This document shows, piece after piece, positions 1 through 7,310 of a stretch of DNA of 12,465 nt. The position numbers were made by a program, and so were the translations under genes. Each line of letters opens with the position of its first letter. The stretch's first letter is position 1. The notes beneath the pieces were generated by a model that saw only the letters and a program-made list of their open reading frames with translations, made no database searches and was not told where the DNA came from. The stretch spans positions 1 to 12,465 of the forward strand of contig CAKVCJ010000026.1 of NCBI GenBank assembly GCA_934725655.1, written 5' to 3'. Source of the DNA: an uncultured Brachyspira sp. (lineage in GTDB: Bacteria; Spirochaetota; Brachyspiria; Brachyspirales; Brachyspiraceae).

Positions 1-270
1 ATTACAGACAGCATAACAATAGCAGGTACTTTAATAGGTAATATATCAGCTTCAAATGAAGTAGTATTAATAGAAACAGGAAGAGTTTTAGGAAACATAG
101 AAGCTCCTAAGATAGATGTTGGTGAGGGAGCTGTTATACAAGGTGAGATGACTATTACAGGCGGACAGAAGAAAAATATTACAAAAATAGTAGAAGATTC
201 TTTCAGTGATAAAGTTGAGGCAGAAAATACTTTTGATAACCCAAATAATACAGAGAATCAATCAAATTGA
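1..270 (+). CDS. Bactofilin family protein, C-terminal part (5' end outside window)
   Basis: Frame 1 is open from the first base to a TGA at 268-270, giving 89 residues with no start inside the window. The visible part has the short-period beta-helix pattern of bactofilins (polymer-forming cytoskeletal proteins, DUF583): repeated small and hydrophobic turns such as AGTLIGNISAS, then GRVLGNIEAPKIDVGEGAVIQGEM. It ends in a polar, Asn/Glu-rich tail with no membrane segment. Bactofilins assemble without nucleotide into filaments at the inner face of the membrane and help set cell shape; in spirochaetes they are linked to cell morphology. The methionine aminopeptidase gene starts 22 bases after the stop, so the two are probably co-transcribed. 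The family call is good; the exact role in this cell is inferred. Confidence 0.8.
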   Translation: MTDSITIAGTLIGNISASNEVVLIETGRVLGNIEAPKIDVGEGAVIQGEMTITGGQKKNITKIVEDSFSDKVEAENTFDNPNNTENQSN

Positions 271-292
271 TAAATAAAGGAAAGCATTAAAA

Positions 293-1087
293 ATGGCTAT
301 AAAAATAAAAACACAATCAGAAATAAATTTGATGCGAGAAAGCGGACATATATTAGCAAATGTATTTAAAGAGGTTGGCAAACTTGTTGAGCCTGGCATA
401 TCCACAAAAGAGCTTGATAAGTTTGTGTATGATTATATAAGAAAGCAAAATGCTAAGCCTTCTTTTAAGGGCTACGGCAACCCGCCATTTCCTGCTTCAA
501 TATGCGCCTCTATAAATGATGAAATAATACATGGCATACCCAGCAAAAAAAGAGTATTAAAAGACGGCGATATAATAGGTTTGGATATAGGTGTTTATTA
601 TAAGGGATATCATTCAGACAGGGCATTTACTTTTAAAGTCGGCAATGTATCTGCTGAGGCTTCAAGACTTGTAGATACTACTATGGAATCTTTTTTTAAT
701 GGTATAAAGCAAATAAGAGACGGTGTTCATTTGGGCGATGTTTCTTATGCTATACAAAAAACAGCAGAAGATGCTGGTTATTCTTTGGTGAGAGAGTTTA
801 ACGGACATGGTGTAGGAGCTAATTTGCATGAAGAGCCTGCTGTGCCTAACAGAGGTAAAAAAGGTTTTGGCCCTGTGCTTAAAACTAATATGGTAATAGC
901 AATAGAGCCTATGGTCAATATGGGGCATCATGCCATATATATAGAAGATGATGATTGGACTGTTGGGACAAGAGACGGCTCTTTATCTGCTCACTATGAA
1001 CATACTGTCGCTGTTAAAGAAGATGGAGTAGAGATACTTACAGCTTTAGAAGACGATGAGATAGTTAATAAATATATGAATAGTTAA
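293..1087 (+). CDS. map: Type I methionine aminopeptidase
   Basis: Cytosolic metalloprotease that removes the initiator methionine from new proteins when residue 2 is small. The 264-residue length equals the usual bacterial type I enzyme. All five metal ligands are present at the expected spacing: D98 and D109 (in DIGVYYKGYHSD), H172 (in NGHGVG), E205 (in AIEPM) and E236 (in HYEHT), each one residue later than in the E. coli enzyme. The substrate-contact histidines H80 and H179 are also there. It lacks the N-terminal zinc-finger extension seen in some bacterial paralogues. The ATG at 293 is preceded by an AAAGGAAAG ribosome site at about 277-284. It follows the bactofilin gene closely and has no promoter of its own that I can see. 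An 84-base gap follows without a convincing terminator. Confidence 0.97.
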   Translation: MAIKIKTQSEINLMRESGHILANVFKEVGKLVEPGISTKELDKFVYDYIRKQNAKPSFKGYGNPPFPASICASINDEIIHGIPSKKRVLKDGDIIGLDIGVYYKGYHSDRAFTFKVGNVSAEASRLVDTTMESFFNGIKQIRDGVHLGDVSYAIQKTAEDAGYSLVREFNGHGVGANLHEEPAVPNRGKKGFGPVLKTNMVIAIEPMVNMGHHAIYIEDDDWTVGTRDGSLSAHYEHTVAVKEDGVEILTALEDDEIVNKYMNS

Positions 1088-1171
1088 AAAAATATATAAG
1101 ATAAAGTTTTATTATACCGATAGTTAATAATAAGAATTTATAAAAAACTATTATTTGCAGTGTAATATCTT

Positions 1172-1966
1172 ATGAAACATTTTTTATTTATATTTTTATT
1201 TTTTTGTTTATCTTTATATTCCCAAACAAATACGGCTATTACAACTTTAAGGATAGATACTAATTTTTTTATGTCATCTTTTGATGGTAAATTGCAGCCT
1301 GCTTGGGTTTATATAGGAGAGGCTAAAAGGGCTATAAATGACGGTAATACTTCTTATGCTTTATTTATTATGAATAAAACTTTGTTATATTATCCAGAAA
1401 ATGCTGATGCTCATTATTTTTTGGGTGTAATATATGAGAGTGAAGCTGGAAGCCCGGCAGAACAAGGCGGAATTGCCACATACCGTTTAGCTGTAGAAGA
1501 ATATAAAAAATCAATACAATTTGCTAATAATTTAACTATACCTTCTTATAAATATGATGCTTATTTTAATTTGCTTGATATATATGAAAAGCTTATAGAT
1601 CAAACTAATTATTCTCAAACAGAACAAGAAATTATTAATATGGCCGAGAGAAGCTATAATAAAATGGAGAAGGGAAGAATATATTTTAAATTGGCGGAGC
1701 ATTATGATGCAAGAAACAGAAGAACATCAGCAATTGATTATTATAGACAATCATATTTAAATGGCTACAGACAAAAGTTATCTTTATTTAGAATATCTAT
1801 AATATATAGGAAGATGCGTAATTATGTACAAGAGAAAGAAACTCTCATGCTTGCAAGCGGATACAGTTTTGAAAATGAAGAGCCTTCCAATTTTGAAGTT
1901 GAGAAGATTATTATAAACAGATTGGAACAGCTTAAGAATGTGAAAATACCTAAAAAAATATATTAA
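1172..1966 (+). CDS. Secreted TPR-like repeat protein, function unknown
   Basis: A 264-residue protein starting with a signal peptide: MKH, a run of Phe/Leu/Ile (residues 4-16), then probable signal peptidase I cleavage near LYS-Q (17/18). C12 lies inside the hydrophobic core, but the preceding LFF is a poor lipobox, so a lipoprotein is less likely. The mature part is mostly helical with TPR-like spacing: residues about 44-76 (AWVYIGEAKRAINDGN...), 79-117 (AHYFLGVIYES...VEEYKKSI), 127-163, and 168-200 (GRIYFKLAEHYDARNRRTSAIDYYRQSY). This suggests a periplasmic or outer-membrane-facing scaffold that binds protein partners; no catalytic motif is visible. The upstream AGTGTAATATCTT is not a good Shine-Dalgarno site, but the signal peptide supports this ATG. 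The esterase gene starts 12 bases after the stop, so they likely share a transcript. Confidence 0.7.
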   Translation: MKHFLFIFLFFCLSLYSQTNTAITTLRIDTNFFMSSFDGKLQPAWVYIGEAKRAINDGNTSYALFIMNKTLLYYPENADAHYFLGVIYESEAGSPAEQGGIATYRLAVEEYKKSIQFANNLTIPSYKYDAYFNLLDIYEKLIDQTNYSQTEQEIINMAERSYNKMEKGRIYFKLAEHYDARNRRTSAIDYYRQSYLNGYRQKLSLFRISIIYRKMRNYVQEKETLMLASGYSFENEEPSNFEVEKIIINRLEQLKNVKIPKKIY

Positions 1967-1978
1967 TAGGAAATAATA

Positions 1979-2941
1979 ATGTCTTTTTTTGATTTATCTA
2001 TAGATGAACTTTATCAGTATAAAGGAAGCTCCACAGAGCCAAATGATTTTGACAGCTTTTGGCTTAACAACATAAAAGAAAATAATCATAAACCAGAAGC
2101 GAAGTATAATTTAATACAAACACATTTAAAATTTTTTGATGTTTGGGAAGTAAGCTTTTTTGGTTACAAAAGGCATACAATAAACGGCTGGTATATAGCA
2201 CCAAAGAACAGCAATAAATTAACTTGCATAGTTAAATACTTAGGATATGGAAACGGCAGGGATTTTCCTATTAATCATATAGTTTTTCCGTCTGCAGGCT
2301 ATAGCGTATTTGTGATGGAGACAAGGGGGCAGGGTGCTGAAGACGGTAACGGTGCTTCAACAGTTGACCCTGAAGGCTATGGAGTGCATGCTGATGGGTT
2401 TCTCACAAAGGGAATATTGGACAAAAATGATTATTATTATAAAAGAGTTTTTATAGATGCTCTAAAAGCAATAGAAGCAAGTAAAGAACATCCATTAACA
2501 GAAAAAGTTGTTATAAACGGTTCTAGTCAGGGAGGAGGAATAGCATTGGCTGCTTGTGCTTTAAGCGAGCTTTCAAATATAAAAATAGAGGCTATGATGG
2601 CAGATGTTCCTTTTTTGTGTGATTATAAAAGGGCTTCTACAATTACAGATACTTTGCCTTATAATGAAATAGTGAGATACTGCAAAACAAATAGAGATAA
2701 AGAAGATATAGTTTTTAATACGCTTTCATATTTTGACGGAGCATTTTTTGCTAAGAGGGCTAAAGCAAAGGCATTATTTTCTGTTGGGCTTATGGATATA
2801 ATAGTACCTCCTTCAACAGTGTTTGCTGCTTATAATAATTATGCAGGAGATAAGTCTATTGAGGTTTACACTTTTAACGGGCATGAAGGCGGAGACAATT
2901 ATCATATAGAAAAGAAGTTAGATTTTTTGAGCAGATTATAA
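1979..2941 (+). CDS. Acetyl-xylan esterase / cephalosporin-C deacetylase (CE7, AXE1 family)
   Basis: An alpha/beta hydrolase of 320 residues, the normal size for carbohydrate esterase family 7, whose members remove acetyl groups from xylo-oligosaccharides and also from cephalosporin C. Family marks are in order: YGNGRD-type loop with Y90 for the oxyanion hole, RGQG at 116-119, the nucleophile elbow GSSQGG (181-186) with catalytic S183, D273 in GLMDIIVPP, and H302 in NGHEGG. No signal peptide is present, so it is cytoplasmic and probably acts on imported acetylated sugars. The ATG at 1979 has an AGGAAA site at 1968-1973. It is the last gene of the plus-strand run and ends in a repeat-bearing gap. 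The family call is secure; the natural substrate cannot be read from sequence. Confidence 0.92.
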   Translation: MSFFDLSIDELYQYKGSSTEPNDFDSFWLNNIKENNHKPEAKYNLIQTHLKFFDVWEVSFFGYKRHTINGWYIAPKNSNKLTCIVKYLGYGNGRDFPINHIVFPSAGYSVFVMETRGQGAEDGNGASTVDPEGYGVHADGFLTKGILDKNDYYYKRVFIDALKAIEASKEHPLTEKVVINGSSQGGGIALAACALSELSNIKIEAMMADVPFLCDYKRASTITDTLPYNEIVRYCKTNRDKEDIVFNTLSYFDGAFFAKRAKAKALFSVGLMDIIVPPSTVFAAYNNYAGDKSIEVYTFNGHEGGDNYHIEKKLDFLSRL

Positions 2942-3010
2942 TATTTCAAATATATTAAAATAAATATTTTTTGTAAATTATTTTATTGTTCTTTTCTCGC
3001 AGCTACGCTC

Positions 3011-3058
3011 TGCGGACTTCGTCAAAGAACCAAAAAGTGCAAGTGTTTTAGATTTATA
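3011..3058 (+). repeat. Dispersed intergenic repeat, copy 1
   Basis: Begins TGCGGACTTCGTCAAAG, identical over 17 bases to 3204-3220, then continues with AAAAAG-GCAAGTGTTT and a TTTATA end. It matches copy 2 at about 43 of 48 positions with one single-base gap. Noncoding as far as can be seen. Confidence 0.75.
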
Positions 3059-3203
3059 AATGTTATATTTTTATATTTAAAGAATATGTATTAAATATAA
3101 CGTAATACCTAAATCTGAGCTAAACAATGCAGTCTTTTTGCTTCTTTGGGCCACGCCTCCGGCACTTCCTTCGGTCGCCCTGAAGGACTCCTTTCAGTCG
3201 CGG

Positions 3204-3250
3204 TGCGGACTTCGTCAAAGTTGCAAAAAGCGCAAGTGTTTAGCTTTATA
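3204..3250 (+). repeat. Dispersed intergenic repeat, copy 2
   Basis: Second copy of the 3011-3058 element in the same orientation. Its left flank (3160-3203, GGCACTTCCTTCGGTCGCC...) is related in inverted orientation to 12043-12078, which carries GACGAAGTCC and GGAAGTGCC. A short inverted match to its middle (GTTGCAAAAAGYGCAA) is at 6662-6677. Confidence 0.75.
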
Positions 3251-3417
3251 TAGAGGTATGCTTCGCAAGATGAAAAAGCTGCCATAAACAATAAAATTTA
3301 AAAACTTAATAAGTTTTAATATATACCATTTTCTAATCAATAACCCCTATGCTTGTATATATTTCGTTATAATATATAATAAATTTCCAACTTCTAAATA
3401 AAGGTTTTTTATTTTTT

Positions 3418-5409
3418 ATGGCATTAATGTTAAATGAAGAGCAAAAAAAAGCTGTAGAGCATATTAACGGCCCTATGCTTGCATTAGCTGGTGCAGGAAG
3501 CGGTAAGACTAGAGTAATTACAGAGAGAATTGCATATTTAATAAAAAACGGAATAGAGCCAAGTAATATACTTGCTGTTACTTTTACAAATAAAGCTGCT
3601 AATGAAATGCGTGAGAGAATAGCTGCTTTGCTTAAAGAAAAACCTAAACAATTAGTAATCAGTACTTTTCATTCTTTTTGTGTGAGGGTGCTTAAACTTG
3701 ATATAGATAAGCTCGGATACAAAAAAAACTTTAGCATATACTCTTCTTCAGACAGCAGAACTCTTATAAGAAATATTTTGAGAGAGGTTAAAGTAAATAC
3801 TCTTAATTATGATGAAAACCTTTTTGCTTGGTATATAGACAGATACAAAAATAATTTAATAAAGCCGAATGAAGTAGTACCGCATGATGATTTGGAGAAG
3901 ATTGCGAAAAGAGTTTATGAGGTTTATCAGAATTATTTGAAAGGATATAATGCCGTTGATTTTAATGACCTTATTAATTTAACTATTGATTTATATATTC
4001 ATTTTCCTGAGGTTTTGGAGAAATATCAAGAGAGATTTAAATATATTATGGTTGATGAATATCAAGACACCAATTTAGCACAGTATAAACTCACAAGTCT
4101 TTTAGCTTCAAAATATAAAAACATAGTTGTAGTAGGCGATGATGACCAGAGTATATACGCTTTTAGGGGGGCTGATGTATCAAATATACTTTCTTTTGAA
4201 AATGAATATCCAGAAGCTAAAATAATTACATTAAATAAAAATTATAGAAGCACTAAGGCGATACTTGAAGCGGCGCATGCTGTAATAAGCAACAATACGC
4301 AAAGAAAAGCAAAAGAGGTTGTTGCTGTTAATGATGAAGGTATACCACCTGTTATTATGCCTTGCGAAGATGAGAGAGATGAAGCACAGTTTATAGCAGA
4401 AAATATCACACAAACTGCAATAAGCAAAAATTTAAACTACGAAAACTTTGCTATACTTTTTAGAATGAACTCTCAGTCGCGTATTTTTGAAGAGGCTTTA
4501 AGGTTTAGAGGGATTCCATATACTGTGGTTGGTGCTTTTCAGTTTTATGAGAGAAAAGAAATTAAAGATATACTTGCTTATTTAAACCTGTTTGTTAACC
4601 CAGAAGATGAGGTTTCGCTTTTAAGGGTTATTAATATACCAAAAAGGGGAATAGGGGCAGTTGCAATTAATAATCTCAATGAAATAAGCATAAAAAACGG
4701 AGTGTCATTATATCAAACATTACTTGACTATGAGAATATAGATGATATACCTCCAAAGGCAAAAACAGGAATAAAAGATTTTTTGGATATTATTCATTAT
4801 TATAATGAAATATTTACAGTCGATAAAAACACATTAGAAAAACCAAAACTCTACGAAAACATTAATAAGTTTTTAGATACAATCGCATATCATAATGAAG
4901 TATTAAATTCAAGCGATACGAAAGAACAAGGAAGCAAAAAAATAGAAAATATCGAATCTCTAATGAATGGTATAGCAGAATACGAAAAAGGAAATAAAAA
5001 CGCCACTTTAAAAAATTATTTGGATAGAATACTTTTAATGAGTATAGAAGAAAATAATGAAGAAGAGAAAAAGAAAGGCGTAATGCTTATGAGTATACAT
5101 GCGGCAAAGGGTTTAGAGTTTCCTTATGTTTATATATGCGGCATGGAAGACGGCATACTTCCTCATCATAAAAGCTCATCAGACAGAGAGATAGAAGAAG
5201 AGAGAAGACTTTGCTATGTTGCTATGACGAGGGCAAAGAAGCACCTCACATTAACATACTGTATGAAAAGAAAAAAGCAAGGCAGAGATGTGGAATGCAC
5301 TCCGTCGATATTTTTGGAAGAGATGAGAAAAGGGCTTCCAGAAGATATGGCGATGGACGAAGAAGAGTTTTTCTCAAACCTCAAATCAACATTGAAGAGA
5401 GATTCTTAA
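3418..5409 (+). CDS. UvrD/Rep/PcrA-family superfamily 1 DNA helicase
   Basis: ATP-driven 3'-5' DNA helicase used in repair or replication restart. All SF1A motifs are in order: Q-motif region LNEEQKKAV (5-13), Walker A GAGSGKT (25-31), Ia TFTNKAA (55-61), Walker B VDEYQDT (212-218), III VGDDDQSIYAFRGA (239-252), IV NYRST (275-279), V MSIHAAKGLEF (558-568) and VI EERRLCYVAMTRA (594-606). At 663 residues it is nearer to E. coli Rep (about 670) than to UvrD or PcrA (about 720). It ends only 57 residues after motif VI, so the C-terminal Tudor-like tail of PcrA/UvrD that contacts RNA polymerase is short or absent. The ATG at 3418 lies 13 bases after AAAGG (3400-3404), a long spacing; an ATG at 3427 would be worse. 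It is a single-gene unit between two repeat-filled gaps. The family is certain; Rep versus PcrA is open. Confidence 0.95.
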   Translation: MALMLNEEQKKAVEHINGPMLALAGAGSGKTRVITERIAYLIKNGIEPSNILAVTFTNKAANEMRERIAALLKEKPKQLVISTFHSFCVRVLKLDIDKLGYKKNFSIYSSSDSRTLIRNILREVKVNTLNYDENLFAWYIDRYKNNLIKPNEVVPHDDLEKIAKRVYEVYQNYLKGYNAVDFNDLINLTIDLYIHFPEVLEKYQERFKYIMVDEYQDTNLAQYKLTSLLASKYKNIVVVGDDDQSIYAFRGADVSNILSFENEYPEAKIITLNKNYRSTKAILEAAHAVISNNTQRKAKEVVAVNDEGIPPVIMPCEDERDEAQFIAENITQTAISKNLNYENFAILFRMNSQSRIFEEALRFRGIPYTVVGAFQFYERKEIKDILAYLNLFVNPEDEVSLLRVINIPKRGIGAVAINNLNEISIKNGVSLYQTLLDYENIDDIPPKAKTGIKDFLDIIHYYNEIFTVDKNTLEKPKLYENINKFLDTIAYHNEVLNSSDTKEQGSKKIENIESLMNGIAEYEKGNKNATLKNYLDRILLMSIEENNEEEKKKGVMLMSIHAAKGLEFPYVYICGMEDGILPHHKSSSDREIEEERRLCYVAMTRAKKHLTLTYCMKRKKQGRDVECTPSIFLEEMRKGLPEDMAMDEEEFFSNLKSTLKRDS

Positions 5410-5460
5410 GCAATTTTATTATGTATTAAAGATTTTTAAGTTTGTAATTTTTTGTTTTTT

Positions 5461-5476
5461 CGGGGACTAGTCCCCG
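5461..5476. repeat. Perfect 16-bp GC-rich palindrome
   Basis: CGGGGACTAGTCCCCG is its own reverse complement, strongly GC-rich in an AT-rich gap. A T-run (5447-5460) lies before it on the plus strand and none after it, so it does not fit an intrinsic terminator in either direction. Confidence 0.85.
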
Positions 5477-5589
5477 TACCCCTACTTCTTTTGCCGATAG
5501 GCACCTACTCGGTATTGGTATAAAAGAAGCAAAAGAACTGCATTTTATTATAAATTTTATAATTTAATTGTATATTAAAAGGTATTCCC

Positions 5590-5635
5590 CCGCACGTATA
5601 AGAAGTTATAATTAAAACATGGCATTACCGTGCGG
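5590..5635. repeat. CCGCACG / CGTGCGG inverted pair around a 32-base AT-rich spacer
   Basis: Left arm 5590-5596 and right arm 5629-5635 are exact reverse complements. A related pair (CGCACGGT/ACCGTGCG) is at 10426-10433 and 10497-10504, and single or degenerate arms are at 12019-12026, 12183-12190 and 12257-12264. This looks like a dispersed element class. Confidence 0.6.
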
Positions 5636-5757
5636 CAAGGTGGTACAGCTCGTACGCGGGAAAAAGTTGAATAAAACAAAAACTTAAATTATAAAACATA
5701 CTTCTTTAAGTATATGCTAAAATTTTCAAGTTCGTAAAAATTTAGTTTTTATGCATA

Positions 5758-5785
5758 TTGATAAACTAAAAAACTTTATTATAAT
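5758..5785 (+). promoter_or_regulatory. Promoter of the EFR1 ferredoxin gene
   Basis: TTGATA at 5758-5763 and TATAAT at 5780-5785 are separated by 16 bases and lie 31 bases upstream of the ATG at 5816. This fits a sigma-70-type promoter starting transcription near 5792, just before the GGAG ribosome site at 5803-5806. Confidence 0.6.
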
Positions 5786-5815
5786 TAATAAAAATTATGT
5801 TTGGAGTTTTTTATT

Positions 5816-6586
5816 ATGAATATATATAAAATTGTTTTTAGCCCAACAGGCGGAACTAAAAAAGTTGCAGATGCAGTTGCTTTGGAAATTAGCCAAAAGA
5901 ATAAGGCAAGTATAGAAGAAATTGATTTAACTGATTATAATATGGACTTTCAAAGTGTAAAAATATTTCAAGATGATATTGCTATTATTGCAGTACCATC
6001 TTATGCAGGCAGAGTTCCAGAAATAGCATCAAAAAGAATATCTCAAATAAAAGGTAATGGAGCCAATACTGTTGTTATATCTGTTTATGGTAATAGAGAT
6101 TATGATGACACTTTAATTGAACTTTATGATATAGCAAAAGAATTAAATTTTAAAGTTACTTCTGCTATAGCTGCAATTGCTAAGCATTCTATAGCTTATA
6201 AATATGCTTCTAACAGGCCAGATGAAAATGATATAAACAAGCTTAAAGAATTTGCTTCTAAAATAATAAATGCTTCTGATTTTTTAGATGAACATAAATT
6301 AAAAGGAAACCGTCCATATAAAAAAATAAATAAAGCGCCATTAGTCCCTAAAACTAAAAATAAATGTAATAATTGCAAATTATGTGCTAAGAAATGCCCC
6401 GTTCAAGCAATAAATATTAATAATCCTAAAATAATTGATAGAAATAAATGTATATCTTGTATGAGATGCGTTTCAATATGCAATTACTCAGCTAAATATA
6501 TTAATAAGGTTAAGTTAGATTTAATTCATTTGGCTTTGAAAAAATCCTGCTCTAAAGCAAAAGATTATGAATTTTATATTAATTAA
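5816..6586 (+). CDS. EFR1-type flavodoxin/ferredoxin fusion protein
   Basis: A 256-residue cytosolic electron carrier. The N-terminal half is flavodoxin-like: residues 1-14 hold the FMN phosphate loop (SPTGGT, 9-14), and VPSYAGRVPE (60-69) and YGNRDYDD (91-98) are typical flavin-contact loops. The C-terminal part has two 4Fe-4S motifs: C184-x2-C187-x2-C190-x3-C194-P, and C212-x2-C215-x2-C218-x3-C222 followed by Asn rather than Pro. This is the EFR1 ferredoxin arrangement; such proteins move low-potential electrons in anaerobes, but the partner is not known. The reading frame is open from a TTG at 5801, but the GGAG at 5803-5806 falls inside that extension and sits 9 bases before the ATG at 5816, so I take 5816. 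It is monocistronic with its own promoter, and no iron-regulator dyad like that of feoAB was seen. Confidence 0.88.
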   Translation: MNIYKIVFSPTGGTKKVADAVALEISQKNKASIEEIDLTDYNMDFQSVKIFQDDIAIIAVPSYAGRVPEIASKRISQIKGNGANTVVISVYGNRDYDDTLIELYDIAKELNFKVTSAIAAIAKHSIAYKYASNRPDENDINKLKEFASKIINASDFLDEHKLKGNRPYKKINKAPLVPKTKNKCNNCKLCAKKCPVQAININNPKIIDRNKCISCMRCVSICNYSAKYINKVKLDLIHLALKKSCSKAKDYEFYIN

Positions 6587-6661
6587 AATGAACTGCATTT
6601 TTATGAAATATAGCCCAAAAATATATGATATTATTTTATATTTTATATGAAACTAAAATAT

Positions 6662-6700
6662 TTGCACTTTTTGCAACTTTTTGCGGCGGGAAAAAGTTGA
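6662..6700. repeat. Repeat-derived hairpin between convergent genes
   Basis: CAACTTTTT (6674-6682) and AAAAAGTTG (6691-6699) are perfect complements around GCGGCGGG. The left side (6662-6677) is an inverted partial copy of the 3204-3250 repeat and the right side repeats the 5656-5670 module. It lies between the convergent EFR1 and thioesterase genes but has no U-run beyond the stem, so terminator activity is doubtful. Confidence 0.6.
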
Positions 6701-6753
6701 TAATGAATTTATGAAAATTAAAATTAAAAAATACAATTATTTAAGTATATAAA

Positions 6754-7266
6754 TTATGGTACGGCTATAGTTTGAGGGTCTGTTTCTTTTTTCTCTACAT
6801 ACCAATCTTCTTCATTGTTCGGGTCCATTTCTGCTATTTGCTCTAAACTCATGCATATATAATTGCCTTTTGCTGTTACTGCTACTGTGTCATCATTAAG
6901 AAGTATATAGCCTTCTCCTTCATACATTCTTCCATTGCCGTAAGTGATTTTCCCAATTATTCTAATCTCTTCATTAATTGGCACAGGCTTTTTATATTTT
7001 GTTGTAAGTGTTGTTGTTACGCCCCATTTATCTTCCCCGGTGTATGGCATCATTGCCCTTCCTATAGTTTCATCTAATATAGCAGCAAGTATTCCGCCAT
7101 GCACTCTTCCGGGGTATCCTTGATGATAGTCTTTAAAAGTTACTAAAGCACAAAGCGATTTATCTTCAAGCTCAAAAAACTCTGCCTTTAAACTTAAATC
7201 ATTTTTAAATCCGCATACTAAACACATTTTTGAATTATTTTGTTTATTTAATACTTTTAATTCCAT
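6754..7266 (-). CDS. PaaI-family hotdog-fold thioesterase
   Basis: A 170-residue single-domain hotdog protein that probably hydrolyses acyl-CoA thioesters in the cytosol. The family signature is YPGRVHGGILAAILDE (51-66): the HGG turn and the acidic D65/E66 at the start of the central helix are the usual active-site region. A second strand block WGVTTTLTTKYKKPVP (81-96) fits the substrate-binding sheet. The N-terminus carries C15-L-V-C18-G-F-K-N-D, a CxxCG-x-N start that I recall in related PaaI-type proteins; a structural role is only inferred. The frame extends upstream to 7326, but GAGGGG at about 7273-7278 on the minus strand sits 6 bases before the ATG at 7264-7266, and the extra 20 residues are an unlikely hydrophobic tail, so I use 7266. 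It lies downstream of feoAB but is separated from it by a strong terminator, so it is likely transcribed on its own. Substrate unknown. Confidence 0.88.
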   Translation of the reverse strand: MELKVLNKQNNSKMCLVCGFKNDLSLKAEFFELEDKSLCALVTFKDYHQGYPGRVHGGILAAILDETIGRAMMPYTGEDKWGVTTTLTTKYKKPVPINEEIRIIGKITYGNGRMYEGEGYILLNDDTVAVTAKGNYICMSLEQIAEMDPNNEEDWYVEKKETDPQTIAVP

Positions 7267-7310
7267 AAAAATCCCCTCGCTCATAAATATAATTATAATA
7301 TTATACACTA

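Larger units (their letters stand above)
2942..3417. other. 476-bp intergenic gap with mosaic repeats, no convincing gene
   Basis: AT-rich flanks surround two GC-richer islands (about 2995-3045 and 3140-3275) that share a ~48-bp degenerate direct repeat. The second island also folds locally: CTGAAGG at 3180-3186 can pair with CCTTTCAG at 3190-3197. A 60-codon minus-strand frame (3109-3291) runs through it but has no ribosome site and ends inside the repeat, so I do not call it a gene. TATAAT-like boxes at 3368-3373 and 3375-3380 probably serve the helicase gene, with no good -35. Confidence 0.7.
5410..5757. other. Intergenic gap with hairpins and repeat modules, no gene seen
   Basis: No open frame of note. 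From left to right it holds: a perfect palindrome (5461-5476); a CTTCTTTT/AAAAGAAG inverted pair around a small CCGATAG-GCAC-CTACTCGG hairpin (about 5485-5530); a CCGCACG/CGTGCGG inverted pair (5590-5635); and a GCGGGAAAAAGTTGA module (5656-5670) that recurs at 6686-6700. The helicase gene has no classical terminator here because no U-run follows any of these stems. Confidence 0.7.

Noticed and set aside
662..931. Antisense 89-codon frame inside map
   Set aside because: Opposite to a highly conserved gene covering the same bases; composition looks like a shadow.
3109..3291. 60-codon minus-strand frame in the repeat gap
   Set aside because: It lies inside dispersed repeats, has no ribosome site, and its sequence is explained by the repeat DNA; discussed only as a possible remnant.
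2942..3417. GC-rich islands as a tRNA or structured RNA gene
   Set aside because: No cloverleaf or T-loop (GTTCRA) pattern was found; the islands are explained as repeats.
5211..5429. 72-codon frame overlapping the helicase 3' end
   Set aside because: Shadow frame fully inside motif VI and the C-terminus of a clear helicase gene; no family resemblance.
5447..5476. T-run plus palindrome as helicase terminator
   Set aside because: The T-run precedes the stem on the plus strand and no T-run follows it on either strand.
5801..5815. TTG start at 5801 for the ferredoxin gene
   Set aside because: The GGAG ribosome site at 5803-5806 lies within this extension and serves the ATG at 5816, where the flavodoxin fold begins normally.
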